DNA of 44,119 nucleotides. Source: Prevotellaceae bacterium (GTDB lineage Bacteria; Bacteroidota; Bacteroidia; Bacteroidales; UBA932). The position numbers and the translations under genes were made by a program. The notes beneath the pieces were generated by a model that did not search any database, had not been told where the DNA came from, and saw only the letters and a list, made by a program, of their open reading frames with translations. Of this stretch, positions 1 through 12,752 are shown in pieces (the stretch's first letter is position 1; each line of letters begins with the position of its first letter). The stretch covers positions 1 to 44,119 of the forward strand of contig JAISPX010000138.1 of the NCBI GenBank assembly GCA_031274595.1. The letters are read 5' to 3'.

Positions 1-35
1 CCCTGATTGTATTCCTTAAAACTTTTCTTTGCCAT
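1..35 (-). CDS. N-terminus of a probable transposase (cut by window edge)
   Basis: Reading leftward from the ATG at 35-33 gives MAKKSFKEYNQG before the window ends. This short sequence resembles the beginnings of IS1182-type transposases of Bacteroidota, which often open with a lysine-rich stretch followed by YNQ. Only twelve residues are visible, so the family call rests on memory of such N-termini, on the well-formed promoter at 61-92 and on the hairpin at 121-151. A different leftward gene is possible. An ATG a few bases upstream (42-40) reaches a stop after eight codons and was rejected as the start. Confidence 0.4.
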   Translation of the reverse strand, partial: MAKKSFKEYNQ

Positions 36-60
36 AATTCATGCTCTTGATTTACTGCAT

Positions 61-92
61 CAAAGATACAAAATTATATCCATATATGCAAA
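61..92 (-). promoter_or_regulatory. Bacteroidota-type promoter for the leftward gene at 35
   Basis: On the minus strand the -7 box reads TATCTTTG (68-61) and the -33 box TTTG (92-89), separated by exactly 20 bases. This matches the TTTG / TAnnTTTG consensus of the phylum. The start codon follows about 26 bases after the -7 box. Confidence 0.65.
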
Positions 93-120
93 TTTTTTAC
101 ATATCTTTTCTAATAAAAAA

Positions 121-158
121 AGACTGTCTCCTAAAACTTACGAGACAGCCTCTTTTAT
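121..158. terminator. hairpin with T-run at the element end
   Basis: AGACTGTCTC (121-130) pairs with GAGACAGCCT (142-151), with a loop of 11 bases and one imperfect pair. On the plus strand it is followed by TCTTTTAT. On the minus strand it is followed by a run of T. It can act as a terminator in either direction and may also be the terminal repeat of the element. Confidence 0.5.
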
Positions 159-192
159 AATTTAAAGTAGTCAAAGATTTACTATTTTTATT

Positions 193-225
193 ATTAACCA
201 TTTTTTAATAGCGGTTTGGTATAAT
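193..225. repeat. dispersed 33-bp repeat, copy 1
   Basis: Matches 37870-37902 at 29 of 33 positions when aligned by eye without gaps. The shared core on the minus strand is ATACCAAAC-x-GC followed by an A/T-rich arm ending AATGGTTAAT. The remaining non-coding sequence from 226 to 415 shows no gene that I can support. Confidence 0.65.
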
Positions 226-415
226 AACCATTAAGTGGAGCGTAGTGCAATCGTCAATTAATAAAATTTGACTCTTGTAGGATAAACCGAACAAATAATA
301 AGAAGAAAACAACGAATATATTTTGTATAATAATATAAGCAACAATTAAAATCATAATATCAATACGTAAAATCCTTATTTTCAAAATAATAACAAATAA
401 TGTTAATAAAAAAAA

Positions 416-445
416 TTGTAAATTGAAAGTATTTTTATACCTTTG
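416..445 (+). promoter_or_regulatory. gyrB promoter
   Basis: A TTG at 416-418 and TACCTTTG at 438-445 are separated by 19 bases, fitting the Bacteroidota -33/-7 consensus. The gyrB ATG follows at 487, leaving a leader of about 35 bases. Confidence 0.6.
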
Positions 446-453
446 CAGGTTAA

Positions 454-2484
<2,031 letters not shown>

Positions 2485-2494
2485 AATTTTCGAC

Positions 2495-3592
2495 ATGATA
2501 AATTACAAAAAAACGCTGTTAAGTTTTATTGTATTATTTCTACCGTTGATAATTTCGGCAGATGAAATAAAAACAGATACAATTACAACAAAATCAGCGA
2601 GAACAGTACATTCATTGATAAATGAACGCGATACAGTTATCAATGTGAATGACACAATTTTTTTAGACGGTTATGCAATAAAAATTTTCAAAAACCAAAT
2701 TTCTCAAAAAATATTCGACACCATTTATACGGATGAAGTTCATTTACTGGCAACAAATACAATCAATAACGAAATTGATAGCGATGAAGATGTAGAAGAT
2801 GATGAAATAGACATCGGCGGATATGAAGATGCGGAAATATATTCTGAAGAAAAACTTTTAAAACTTACAGATTCAATCATTAATTACAATATTCCCGCAT
2901 CGGATATTTATCCATTGTGGTCAAACTCGACAGTAAATCCGTACAAAATTGATGTAACCAAAATGCAAGATACAATCAGGTTTGAAATGTACGATTTTGT
3001 TTATCCTTTGTTAAAACCTATGCATATAACATCAAAATTCGGTTATCGTCGAGGCAGAAGTCATAACGGAATCGACCTTAAATTATTAACAGGAGATACT
3101 GTTGTTGCGCCAATGCGCGGAATGGTGCGCGTTGTCGGAAATAATGGAAAACGAAAAGGTTACGGAAATTTTATTGTAATTCGTCATTACAACGGTTTGG
3201 AAACTGTTTATGGTCATCTCAGCAAAATTCTTGTAGAAATAAATCAAATTGTAGAATCGGGCGATGTGATTGCTCTCGGCGGAAATACGGGACGCTCAAC
3301 AGGCTCGCATTTGCATTGGGAAATGAGATATTTGGGAAATCCCATAAATCCGGAAGATATTATTGATTTTGAAAATCGCAAACCAAAGTCGGAAGTATAT
3401 TGCATGAGCAGTCAAAAAACTTTTGAATATGTGATAGAACAGGCAAAAGCCCGTTATTGGAAAATAAAGAAAGGCGATACGCTCGGCAAAATATCGCAAC
3501 GCACAGGAGTATCAATAAAACGAATTTGCGCATTAAATAAAATTACACCAAAAACAATTCTAAGAATAGGACGAAATTTGAGGTATAATTAA
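2495..3592 (+). CDS. M23 (LytM-type) metallopeptidase with C-terminal LysM
   Basis: Secreted envelope protein expected to cleave peptidoglycan cross-links or to regulate cell-wall hydrolases. I chose the ATG at 2495 because it gives a classic signal peptide (MINYKKTLLSFIVLFLPLIISA); the upstream ATG at 2423 would overlap gyrB and bury the signal. An acidic stretch rich in D and E (about residues 90-120) links to an M23 domain with GYRRGRSHNGIDL (His190, Asp194), YGHL and HLHWE (His272, His274), so the zinc ligands are all present. A LysM module, starting near YWKIKKGDTLGKISQ (about 321-365), should bind glycan strands. 365 residues. Likely co-transcribed with gyrB, 10 bases downstream. Confidence 0.88.
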   Translation: MINYKKTLLSFIVLFLPLIISADEIKTDTITTKSARTVHSLINERDTVINVNDTIFLDGYAIKIFKNQISQKIFDTIYTDEVHLLATNTINNEIDSDEDVEDDEIDIGGYEDAEIYSEEKLLKLTDSIINYNIPASDIYPLWSNSTVNPYKIDVTKMQDTIRFEMYDFVYPLLKPMHITSKFGYRRGRSHNGIDLKLLTGDTVVAPMRGMVRVVGNNGKRKGYGNFIVIRHYNGLETVYGHLSKILVEINQIVESGDVIALGGNTGRSTGSHLHWEMRYLGNPINPEDIIDFENRKPKSEVYCMSSQKTFEYVIEQAKARYWKIKKGDTLGKISQRTGVSIKRICALNKITPKTILRIGRNLRYN

Positions 3593-3615
3593 ATTGTAAT
3601 TATATATTGGTTAAT

Positions 3616-3654
3616 AAAAAGAGCGAGGCTGCAAAAATCAGCCTCGCTCTTTTT
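3616..3654. terminator. bidirectional terminator between M23 gene and eno
   Basis: A perfect 11-bp G+C-rich stem (GAGCGAGGCTG, 3621-3631, with its complement at 3639-3649) has a 7-base loop. It is extended by A/T pairs giving an A-run on the left and a T-run on the right. It therefore serves both the rightward peptidase gene and the leftward eno gene. Confidence 0.93.
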
Positions 3655-3679
3655 AAAAATTATTTGAAATAACTTTATA

Positions 3680-5478
<1,799 letters not shown>

Positions 5479-5637
5479 TTTGTCCCATAATTTACATTAT
5501 GTTAAGTTTTAAATACAACAATATCAGCGATATAAGCATTTTGGCACGCAAAAAATTAAAAAGTTAGAATTTGTAACTTATTGAAAAATAAATTAGTTTT
5601 GTAGCCAAAATTAACATAATGTAAATTATAGGACAAA
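5479..5637. repeat. 27-bp inverted repeat bracketing the susC promoter (candidate invertible segment)
   Basis: The left arm 5479-5505 and the right arm 5611-5637 are reverse complements at 26 of 27 positions; the one difference is C versus T at the eighth base. The arms enclose 105 bases (5506-5610) that contain the outward-facing promoter at 5570-5601. The geometry resembles the invertible promoters of Bacteroides capsule and SusC/SusD loci. No TAnnTTTG box is seen on the opposite strand of the enclosed segment, so an inverted segment would lack a promoter facing susC. No recombinase gene is in the window. An alternative is a paired operator for a regulator. Confidence 0.7.
5570..5601 (+). 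promoter_or_regulatory. susC promoter
   Basis: TTTG at 5570-5573 and TAGTTTTG at 5594-5601 are separated by 20 bases, a full match to the Bacteroidota consensus. Transcription would start near 5607, just before the right inverted-repeat arm. That leaves a leader of about 58 bases containing the arm. Confidence 0.7.
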
Positions 5638-5665
5638 TTTATTCTAATGTAAAACAAAAATTATT

Positions 5666-8600
5666 ATGAAGAAATTTCTAATGTTTTCAATTGCATGTTT
5701 ATTGTCAGGGGTTTCGGTATTTGCTCAAACCAATACAATAACAGGCAAAATCATCGGTAGCGATGATAATCTTGGGATTCCCGCATCTGTACAGATTAAG
5801 GGAACGACTAAAGGCGCTTCAGCCGACATTGACGGAAATTATTCTATTGCAGCAGACAAGGGTCAAACTCTTGTTTTTTCGGCAATAGGCTATACCGCAC
5901 AAGAAATTGTGGTTGGAGATGCTAATGTGATTAATGTTACACTGCAAACAGAAGCAACTCAAATTGGCGAAGCAGTTGTAACAGCTATGGGTATCAAAAA
6001 AGAGAAAAAAGCTCTTGGATATTCAGTACAAGACATCAAAAGCGAAGAACTTTTGAAGAACAAAAACACCAATGTTATTAACTCTTTGGCGGGTAAAATA
6101 GCAGGTGTTAACGTAACACAATCTTCGGGAGCCGCAGGAGCAGGCTCTAGTATTACTATTCGCGGCGGTAACTCAACATCAGATAGTCGCGAAAATCAAC
6201 CTTTATTTGTAGTAGATGGAATCGTTTACGACAATTCAACCAATGTTGTTGGTAATTCAGGAACTGATGGTATGACACGCAGCAACACATCCTATTCAAA
6301 TCGCGTTATGGATATTAATCCAGAAGATGTTGAAAATATGTCGGTATTGAAAGGCGCTGCCGCTGCTGCACTTTACGGTTCTCGTGCTGCCGATGGAGTT
6401 ATCATTATCACGACAAAAAAAGGAGCAGAAGGAACTGTAAGAGTAGATTTCAGCAGTAAATTTAGTACATCGTGGGCAAATAAATTGCCAGAAGTCCAAA
6501 CCCGATTTGGACGAGGATTTTATTCAAATGGAGGTGTTTTTTCTGATGTTACGTATCAATCGTGGAGTGACGAACCCATAGCTGCTGGAACTAAATTATA
6601 CGATAATATCGGTAATTTTTTTGAAGGTGTTACCGTTTTTGACAACAATGTAAGCGTATCAGGAGGTTCAAAAAACGGATCTTTCTTTTTATCTGTTTCA
6701 AATTATAAACAGGGAGGTATTGTTGCAACAACAGGCTATGACAAAACAACTTTTCGTTTCAACGGAGAGCAAAAATATGGTCGTTTGACGGTTAGCGCTA
6801 ATACTGCATATTCTATTGCAAAGACAGACAAAACTTTGATTTATCAAGGTTTGTACTCTGGTGGCGGTAATGGCGCTATGGAGGCAGTTTACAGCTGGCC
6901 TCAAACCGAAGATATGTCAAAGTATCTCAACGCTGATGGCACTAAATATCGTTTGTTCGATGGCATTTGGGATTTGGCTGCCGACAGGGAAAATCCTTAT
7001 TGGATTATAAATAAGGATAAAGTAAACGACCAAATCAAACGTTTCACTGGAGGTTTGAATGTTTCATTCACGGTTACTGATTGGTGGGATGTTTCTGCAC
7101 GCGTAGGTTATGACCAATATACTACAGATGCCTATACATATATTGCTCCTGGTTCTGTTGTTAGTGAAATTTATCAGGGAGGTCGTTTAAATAAGAGCGA
7201 TTATAATTATACATATATCTCAACTAATATTATGACCAATTTTCATAAGACATTTGGCGATTTCGATTTTAATCTCTTGTTGGGAACAACTTCCGAAGAC
7301 ACAGAGCGCCTCAATCAAACGCATTGGGGATATAATTTCATCACGGAAGGAACAATCAGCCTTGGTAATTTTCCCCCTGCAAATAGATTTTTTACTGATG
7401 CAATCACCCAAAAGCGTTTAGTAGGAGTTTACGGAGAATTTCGCGCATCTTATAAAAATATAGCTTATCTTACCGTAACAGGACGTAACGATTGGTCTTC
7501 TACTCTGCCCGTAAAAAATCGCTCGTATTTTTATCCTTCTGTTAGTGGTTCATTTGTATTTACTGAATTGTTGCCCAAGAACGATATCCTTTCATTCGGT
7601 AAAGTTCGTGCAAGTTGGGCTCAAGTTGGTAAGGATGCAAACCCTTATGCAACAACAGGTTCTTTAACAGGCTATATTAATTATAATGGATTTATGGGAG
7701 CAGGTAATTATTATGAGAGCGGAAATCCTAATTTAGTACCCGAAATACAAACAGCATGGGAAATAGGAACCGAATTGCGATTTTTGAATGGGCGACTTGG
7801 TTTGGATTATACTTATTACCACAGTGAAACTAAAAACCAAATTGCTATTCCTCGTTTGTCAAATGCTAGTGGTTATATAATGACTGCGATAAATTCTGGG
7901 TCGGTTATCAACAAAGGTATGGAAATTGCGATAACAGGCAAACCTGTTGTTACAAAGGATTTTGAATGGGACGTTACCTTGAATACTTCTTATAATAAGG
8001 GTAGATTGGGTAAATTTTTAGACGGAGTACAGGTATTTTACCCGACAGACGCGCAATTTGGTAGCGTAAGAGCTGCTTCATTTCCTAACGGAGGATATTT
8101 TTTAGGCTTGTCCGGTTACCGTTTTTTGTATGAATTGGACTCAGATGGTAATGAAATTAAAAATGGACGCTATCAAGTAGATCCTGCAACAGGTTTATAC
8201 AAAGTATCTTCTTCGCAGAATGAGGTTATCGGAAATCGAGAACCCGATTTTATTGGAGGTTTGAGTAATACATTCAGATATAAAAATTTAACCCTGTCGT
8301 TCCTGTTGGATTTCCGTAAAGGCGGAGTCGTTTACAATGGGACAGAGCACTATCTGGTTAGCTATGGTTTGAGTAATTTGACCACGCTAAATGACCGTCA
8401 ATCGGTAACCGTTAGCGGCGTAAACAGTAATACAGGAGAGGAATACACTCAAACTTATGAAGCAGGCCAGGCTTATGTTATTGCTGGTGTGACGTATTCC
8501 GGCGAAGCCATGATTAAAAGATATTGGGATAATTACAATAGTAATTCTTTCAACCATACAACTTCAGTAAATTGGATAAAGTTACGCTCCGTACAAATCA

Positions 8601-8818
8601 GTTACGACTTTACAGGTTTACTTAAAAATCAAAAAATCATTAAAAAATTGTCGGCAACTGTAACAGGTACAAATTTGCTTACAATAACTAATTACAAGGG
8701 AATGGACCCTGAAGTAAGTATGGCGCTTGGCACAGGCGGTTCAGGCTCTACGGGTATTGATTATTGTAGCGTGCCTGCAACATCCGGTTTCTCATTTGGA
8801 GTAAATATAACATTTTAA
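5666..8818 (+). CDS. SusC/RagA-family TonB-dependent outer-membrane transporter
   Basis: Barrel component of a SusCD nutrient-uptake complex; imports oligomers using TonB energy. 1050 residues, normal for the family. The signal peptide MKKFLMFSIACLLSGVSVFAQ is followed by a carboxypeptidase-regulatory-like domain (about 24-105, ending VVTAMGIKKEKKALGYSVQ). The plug domain has RGGNSTSD, PLFVVDGI and VLKGAAAAALYGSRAADGVIIITTKKG. The C-terminal barrel ends in FSFGVNITF, with the terminal aromatic residue expected for outer-membrane insertion. susD follows after 27 bases, as usual. The substrate cannot be inferred: no glycoside hydrolase, sulfatase, peptidase or regulator of a utilisation locus lies beside it. 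Its promoter lies in a candidate invertible segment. Confidence 0.93.
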   Translation: MKKFLMFSIACLLSGVSVFAQTNTITGKIIGSDDNLGIPASVQIKGTTKGASADIDGNYSIAADKGQTLVFSAIGYTAQEIVVGDANVINVTLQTEATQIGEAVVTAMGIKKEKKALGYSVQDIKSEELLKNKNTNVINSLAGKIAGVNVTQSSGAAGAGSSITIRGGNSTSDSRENQPLFVVDGIVYDNSTNVVGNSGTDGMTRSNTSYSNRVMDINPEDVENMSVLKGAAAAALYGSRAADGVIIITTKKGAEGTVRVDFSSKFSTSWANKLPEVQTRFGRGFYSNGGVFSDVTYQSWSDEPIAAGTKLYDNIGNFFEGVTVFDNNVSVSGGSKNGSFFLSVSNYKQGGIVATTGYDKTTFRFNGEQKYGRLTVSANTAYSIAKTDKTLIYQGLYSGGGNGAMEAVYSWPQTEDMSKYLNADGTKYRLFDGIWDLAADRENPYWIINKDKVNDQIKRFTGGLNVSFTVTDWWDVSARVGYDQYTTDAYTYIAPGSVVSEIYQGGRLNKSDYNYTYISTNIMTNFHKTFGDFDFNLLLGTTSEDTERLNQTHWGYNFITEGTISLGNFPPANRFFTDAITQKRLVGVYGEFRASYKNIAYLTVTGRNDWSSTLPVKNRSYFYPSVSGSFVFTELLPKNDILSFGKVRASWAQVGKDANPYATTGSLTGYINYNGFMGAGNYYESGNPNLVPEIQTAWEIGTELRFLNGRLGLDYTYYHSETKNQIAIPRLSNASGYIMTAINSGSVINKGMEIAITGKPVVTKDFEWDVTLNTSYNKGRLGKFLDGVQVFYPTDAQFGSVRAASFPNGGYFLGLSGYRFLYELDSDGNEIKNGRYQVDPATGLYKVSSSQNEVIGNREPDFIGGLSNTFRYKNLTLSFLLDFRKGGVVYNGTEHYLVSYGLSNLTTLNDRQSVTVSGVNSNTGEEYTQTYEAGQAYVIAGVTYSGEAMIKRYWDNYNSNSFNHTTSVNWIKLRSVQISYDFTGLLKNQKIIKKLSATVTGTNLLTITNYKGMDPEVSMALGTGGSGSTGIDYCSVPATSGFSFGVNITF

Positions 8819-8845
8819 TTAAGAATTAATAAAAAATTAAATATC

Positions 8846-10825
8846 ATGAAAAATTTAAAATATATTTTCATATTAGCTTCTATACTCACATTGAGTTTAA
8901 CATCGTGTTCGGATTGGTTAGATGTTAACGAAAATCCGAATTCTCCTACTAATGAAAGCGCTGCTGTAGACACTAGATTGCCTTGGATTATACATTGGTA
9001 TACGTATACAGCAGGAGTTACTAATTTCAGAACATCCTGTACAGCAGGAGTATATTATAGCAACAGCGCCAATCCTGCCTCGTTGGCTGTAACTTGGGCT
9101 TGTGCAGCAGGAAATACAACTACTCCTTATCAAACATTTTTTGTTCAAGTATCTTCTAATATAAAAGATATGTACAATAAAGCAGAAAAAGAGGGTGCAT
9201 ACTATTATATGGCTGCCGCTAATGTGTTTCACGCTTTAGGGTTTATGGAAATGCTTGACCTTTATGGAGAAATGCCCTATACGGATGCATTGACAGGTTC
9301 TGCTGCTCCTTTTTATGACGATGGCAAAACCATCTTTAATGGATGCATTGCAAAATTGGATGAAGCAATAGAGTTGTTTGGAAAAACACAAGAACCGACT
9401 GCTCATGCTTTATCGAAAGGAGATATATTGAATGGTGGAGATGTGAACAAATGGATAAAGTTGTGTTATGGATTGAAAGCGCGCTATTTGCTGAAATTGT
9501 CTAAAAAAGCAGAATTCAACCCGCAGGATATCTTAGACTGTTTAGCAAAAGCCCCTCAATCGAATGTTGATAATTCAATAGTACTTTGTTATAATAAGTC
9601 TTCGGATGCAACCGAGCCGCTTTTTGGCGACCCGATTATGACAAATGGGAATTGGGATTACGCCGCTTATGGCAGCAATCAGCGCATCTCGCAATATTAC
9701 TATGATTTGCTGACAAATATGCGCAGTTCGGGAGTATTAGATCCACGTATGAGTAAGATTGTTCCTGCATGTATGTCCAACATCAAATTAGATGCCAACG
9801 ATAAAGTCCAATCATACGATTGGCTTCGTTCTAAAGGGGTTGATTTCACGGGAGCATCTACTCGTTTACAGGCTGGCGGCGCTACTTCTATTCAGGCGGC
9901 TACATTTGCAGCCACGGATGTAACTATTAAATATAATATTGAAAATGCGACTGCTCGTGCAGCGTTTATTGCGGCACTGGTACATAGCTATACAGTAGAT
10001 GGTGATGTAGTAGAAGTAACATATCCAAAAGGCTCTATCTATGTAAACAGCACCGATTATAAATATGCTGGTGATACGGTATATGTTAATTTGCGTAATA
10101 ACTCTACCCTTACAGGTAATGCAAGTGTGGGGGAAATGGATATGAACTGGTATTTTACAACGCAAGCTATGTCGGCTGGCGCTGTAGGCTCTACAGGTTC
10201 GTTTCAGGTTCGTCCCAACTCGGATCAGGAAATTCTTACCTATCATGAGATGTGCTTTATCAAAGCAGAGGTATTGTTCCGTCAAGGGCAAACAGGACCC
10301 GCTTTGCAAGCCTATAAGGATGGAATCCAAGCTCATCTTGACATGATGCAAGCTAAATTGACAGAATGGAAAGCGGCAGGTTATCAAAATCCTGATATGT
10401 GGCCTATGGAAGCGTCTGACATCAGTGCTTACATTAGCAGCGCTGCTGTTTGTCAAAGTGCAGGTGATTTGACCATGGCTGATATTATGTTACAAAAATA
10501 TCTTGCTATGGGTTGCAGTATTGAGAATTGGAACGATATGAGACGCTTTAATTTCAGCGCCGGTAATATTGGTAGTTTTGGTGTTGTTTATCCTGGTTAT
10601 GACAGAGGTCCTTTGTTTGCAGGACAAGCTCAGATTACAGGTGGTTCCAAAACAGATCCTACTTATTGGCAGAGAAGATGGAGATTACCTGCAACGCTTG
10701 AATTAACTTATAATGCTACTAATGCAAGAGCTATCAATTCTCATGCAGAAGATACTAATATTTGGTGTATTCCTATTTGGTGGGATTGCGCAACTGATGA
10801 CGAATATTATAATTATATTAAATAA
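8846..10825 (+). CDS. SusD/RagB-family surface lipoprotein
   Basis: Substrate-capturing lid of the SusCD complex, anchored outside the outer membrane. The N-terminus MKNLKYIFILASILTLSLTSCSDWLDVNENPN is a lipoprotein signal: lipobox LTSC, acylated Cys at residue 21, then the family-typical SDWLDVNENP. The long helical region includes YMAAANVFHALGFMEMLDLYGEMPYTDAL, the region equivalent to the TPR-like helices of SusD. The C-terminal part has NWNDMRRFNFS, and WQRRWRLPATLELTYN near the end. At 659 residues it is longer than starch SusD; the extra length (about 310-420, rich in A and T) looks like an insertion. The pattern fits the SusD-like group with ENPN/LPxxE features (often annotated SusD_2). 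Confidence 0.9.
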   Translation: MKNLKYIFILASILTLSLTSCSDWLDVNENPNSPTNESAAVDTRLPWIIHWYTYTAGVTNFRTSCTAGVYYSNSANPASLAVTWACAAGNTTTPYQTFFVQVSSNIKDMYNKAEKEGAYYYMAAANVFHALGFMEMLDLYGEMPYTDALTGSAAPFYDDGKTIFNGCIAKLDEAIELFGKTQEPTAHALSKGDILNGGDVNKWIKLCYGLKARYLLKLSKKAEFNPQDILDCLAKAPQSNVDNSIVLCYNKSSDATEPLFGDPIMTNGNWDYAAYGSNQRISQYYYDLLTNMRSSGVLDPRMSKIVPACMSNIKLDANDKVQSYDWLRSKGVDFTGASTRLQAGGATSIQAATFAATDVTIKYNIENATARAAFIAALVHSYTVDGDVVEVTYPKGSIYVNSTDYKYAGDTVYVNLRNNSTLTGNASVGEMDMNWYFTTQAMSAGAVGSTGSFQVRPNSDQEILTYHEMCFIKAEVLFRQGQTGPALQAYKDGIQAHLDMMQAKLTEWKAAGYQNPDMWPMEASDISAYISSAAVCQSAGDLTMADIMLQKYLAMGCSIENWNDMRRFNFSAGNIGSFGVVYPGYDRGPLFAGQAQITGGSKTDPTYWQRRWRLPATLELTYNATNARAINSHAEDTNIWCIPIWWDCATDDEYYNYIK

Positions 10826-10904
10826 CTAATTTACTCATTGTTTGGTGGGATTATCCAACGGAGATTATATTCCTGCAAACTAAATAAATTGTTTGAAATA
10901 GATG

Positions 10905-10942
10905 AAGAGAGGTTGTTCTGAAAATGGGCAGCCTCTTTTTTG
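10905..10942 (+). terminator. terminator after susD
   Basis: AGAGGTTG pairs with CAGCCTCT (one G-U pair) around a loop of about 13 bases and is followed by a T-run. It separates the susCD operon from the DUF4296 cluster. Confidence 0.75.
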
Positions 10943-11006
10943 TTTTATATAATAATTTCGCAAATTGAAATTCAAATTGTATTTTTGCATTTATAAAATC
11001 AATAGT

Positions 11007-11549
11007 ATGACATTAAAATTTAAATTAATATTATTTGCTCTGATACCGATAATATGCTTGTTGGGGTGCAAAACGGACGACATTCTGAGCAAACAACAAC
11101 TCGAAGATATTTTGTTTGAAATGCATTTGTCTGACGGTATTATACATGCGCTTACCGATAAAAATCAAATACAAAACGCCGACTCGATTTTCAGATATAA
11201 GAATATTTTTGAAAAATATAAATGCTCGCGCGACAAATTTGAAAAGTCGATGCGGGTATATTCAGGCAAAAAAGAAACTATCGACAAAATATACGAAAAC
11301 ATAAAAAAACGTTTTGAAACCAAGTTGAAGAATTTGGAACGAAAAACATTTTCCGACATTACAAAAAACATTATCGACAAGTTACATGCTTCGATAAAGG
11401 ATGCTTTGTCTTCTGTAAAAAAATATTTTGAAAATGCCGAAAATATTGAAAATGTTGTGGAAAAATTATTGAATTTTCACGAAGATATTTCTCCTGAAAC
11501 AGAAACAGATTCGGTGAAATCGGAGAGAAATTTTGAAAAAATCAATTAA
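11007..11549 (+). CDS. DUF4296 lipoprotein
   Basis: Small predicted lipoprotein of unknown function, common in Bacteroidales. I chose the ATG at 11007 because it begins MTLKFKLILFALIPIICLLGCK, a signal with lipobox LLGC; the upstream ATG at 10965 adds 14 residues before the signal and overlaps the -7-like box TATTTTTG at 10980-10987. The family pattern is visible: KQQLEDILFEMHLSDGII, then NADSIFRYKNIFEKYKCSRDKFEKSMRVYSGKKE. The DUF4296 part covers about residues 25-115. The remainder is a lysine- and glutamate-rich, probably helical tail. 180 residues. The stop codon abuts the next start (TAAATG), indicating translational coupling with the amidohydrolase. Confidence 0.78.
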   Translation: MTLKFKLILFALIPIICLLGCKTDDILSKQQLEDILFEMHLSDGIIHALTDKNQIQNADSIFRYKNIFEKYKCSRDKFEKSMRVYSGKKETIDKIYENIKKRFETKLKNLERKTFSDITKNIIDKLHASIKDALSSVKKYFENAENIENVVEKLLNFHEDISPETETDSVKSERNFEKIN

Positions 11550-12728
11550 ATGCGAAAAATCTCTGCCGATTATATTTTTCCTGTTCATACGCAACCAATT
11601 AAAAATGGAGCGCTGACGATTGCCGATGATGGAACAATCTCAGATATTTCGACTTTTTCCGAAAATTTGGAAACGAGCGCCGATATTGAGTTTTACGATG
11701 GAATTATTTGTCCGGGATTTATAAATGTACATTGTCATTTGGAACTTTCGCATTTAAAAAATTCAATTCCCATGCATACCGGAATTATAGGTTTTATAAA
11801 GGAAATATCGAAACGCAGCAATATTACCGATTTGTCGGAACAAATTCAATCGGCAAAGTTTTACGATGATTTTATGTATCGGCAAGGCATTGTTGCTGTT
11901 GGCGATGTGTCAAATAAAGACTGGACTTTTGAATTGAAAAAAGAGAGCAAAATTTTTTATCATACATTTGTCGAATCTTTTTCGCGCGATGAAAGCGAAA
12001 CGGATAAAATTTTACAAAAAAATCAGGATATTGTCGATTGCGGCAAACGGCTTGGGCTTTCGGTTTCGCCGACATTGCACGCTCCATATTCGATGTGCGA
12101 TGGATTGTTTTCGGAACTAAAAATTCGCGCCGAAAAATACGAAATCTTATCATATCATAATCAGGAAACACAAGCCGAAAATGAATATTTTGAAAATAAT
12201 TCAGGCGATTTTCTGAAATTTTATAACGAGTTTGCAATGCCCGACAATCCGTTGCCAATGGGCAAAACATCTATTCATCGACTTTTGGATAACGTAGATG
12301 GAAACACGAAAATTTTGCTTGTTCATAACACTTTTACATCTGAAAATGATTGCGATTTTGCAATGTCGGTAAGCAAAAATATTACTTGGGCGCTTTGTCC
12401 GAAATCCAATTTATATATAGAAAATCAATTGCCGCCTGTTGAAATGTTTAGACGGAAAAATGCAAAAATTGCAATAGGAACAGACAGTTTGTCATCTAAT
12501 ACAAATCTTTCGATGATTGAAGAAATGCTTGCAATTTCGGAAAATTTCGACAACATCGACATTGATGAATTATTAAAATGGGCGACAGTCAACGGCGCAA
12601 AAGCGCTCGGAATTGATAAAAATTTCGGAACTTTTGAAAGAGGAAAAAAGCCCGGTATTGTTTTGATTGATAATATTGATATGAGAAAAATGATGCTGAC
12701 AAAAGATTCACATTCTAAAATTTTATAA
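11550..12728 (+). CDS. amidohydrolase-superfamily metal-dependent deaminase/hydrolase
   Basis: TIM-barrel hydrolase of the cytosine/guanine/chlorohydrolase branch (the group that includes SsnA and aminofutalosine deaminase). Metal ligands are visible: VHCHLEL near residue 61 (HxH), HAPYS near 179, LLVHNT near 255 and GTDSLSSN near 312 (the Asp). The N-terminal strands and the C-terminal GTFERGKKPGIVLID form the small composite beta domain. 392 residues. The substrate cannot be fixed from sequence. Aminofutalosine deaminase is one candidate, but no futalosine-pathway partner is nearby. It starts directly at the DUF4296 stop, and the radical SAM gene follows after 24 bases. Confidence 0.8.
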   Translation: MRKISADYIFPVHTQPIKNGALTIADDGTISDISTFSENLETSADIEFYDGIICPGFINVHCHLELSHLKNSIPMHTGIIGFIKEISKRSNITDLSEQIQSAKFYDDFMYRQGIVAVGDVSNKDWTFELKKESKIFYHTFVESFSRDESETDKILQKNQDIVDCGKRLGLSVSPTLHAPYSMCDGLFSELKIRAEKYEILSYHNQETQAENEYFENNSGDFLKFYNEFAMPDNPLPMGKTSIHRLLDNVDGNTKILLVHNTFTSENDCDFAMSVSKNITWALCPKSNLYIENQLPPVEMFRRKNAKIAIGTDSLSSNTNLSMIEEMLAISENFDNIDIDELLKWATVNGAKALGIDKNFGTFERGKKPGIVLIDNIDMRKMMLTKDSHSKIL

Positions 12729-12752
12729 AAACAAAATTAAAAATTTATTATT

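Larger units (their letters stand above)
1..152 (-). mobile_element. end of an insertion-sequence-like element (partial)
   Basis: A leftward gene starts at 35 and leaves the window. Its own promoter lies behind it, and a terminal hairpin (121-130 with 142-151) closes the region. Read leftward, the outer arm begins GAGGCTGTCTCG, which resembles the terminal sequences of many Bacteroidota insertion sequences. Boundaries are inferred: the other end and any target-site duplication lie outside the window. Confidence 0.45.

Noticed and set aside
5479-5637. Insertion-sequence or MITE explanation of the 27-bp inverted repeat
   Set aside because: Total length is only 159 bases, no target duplication is evident at the borders, and the interior is occupied by a well-formed promoter. 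A small mobile element cannot be fully excluded, but an invertible segment fits better.
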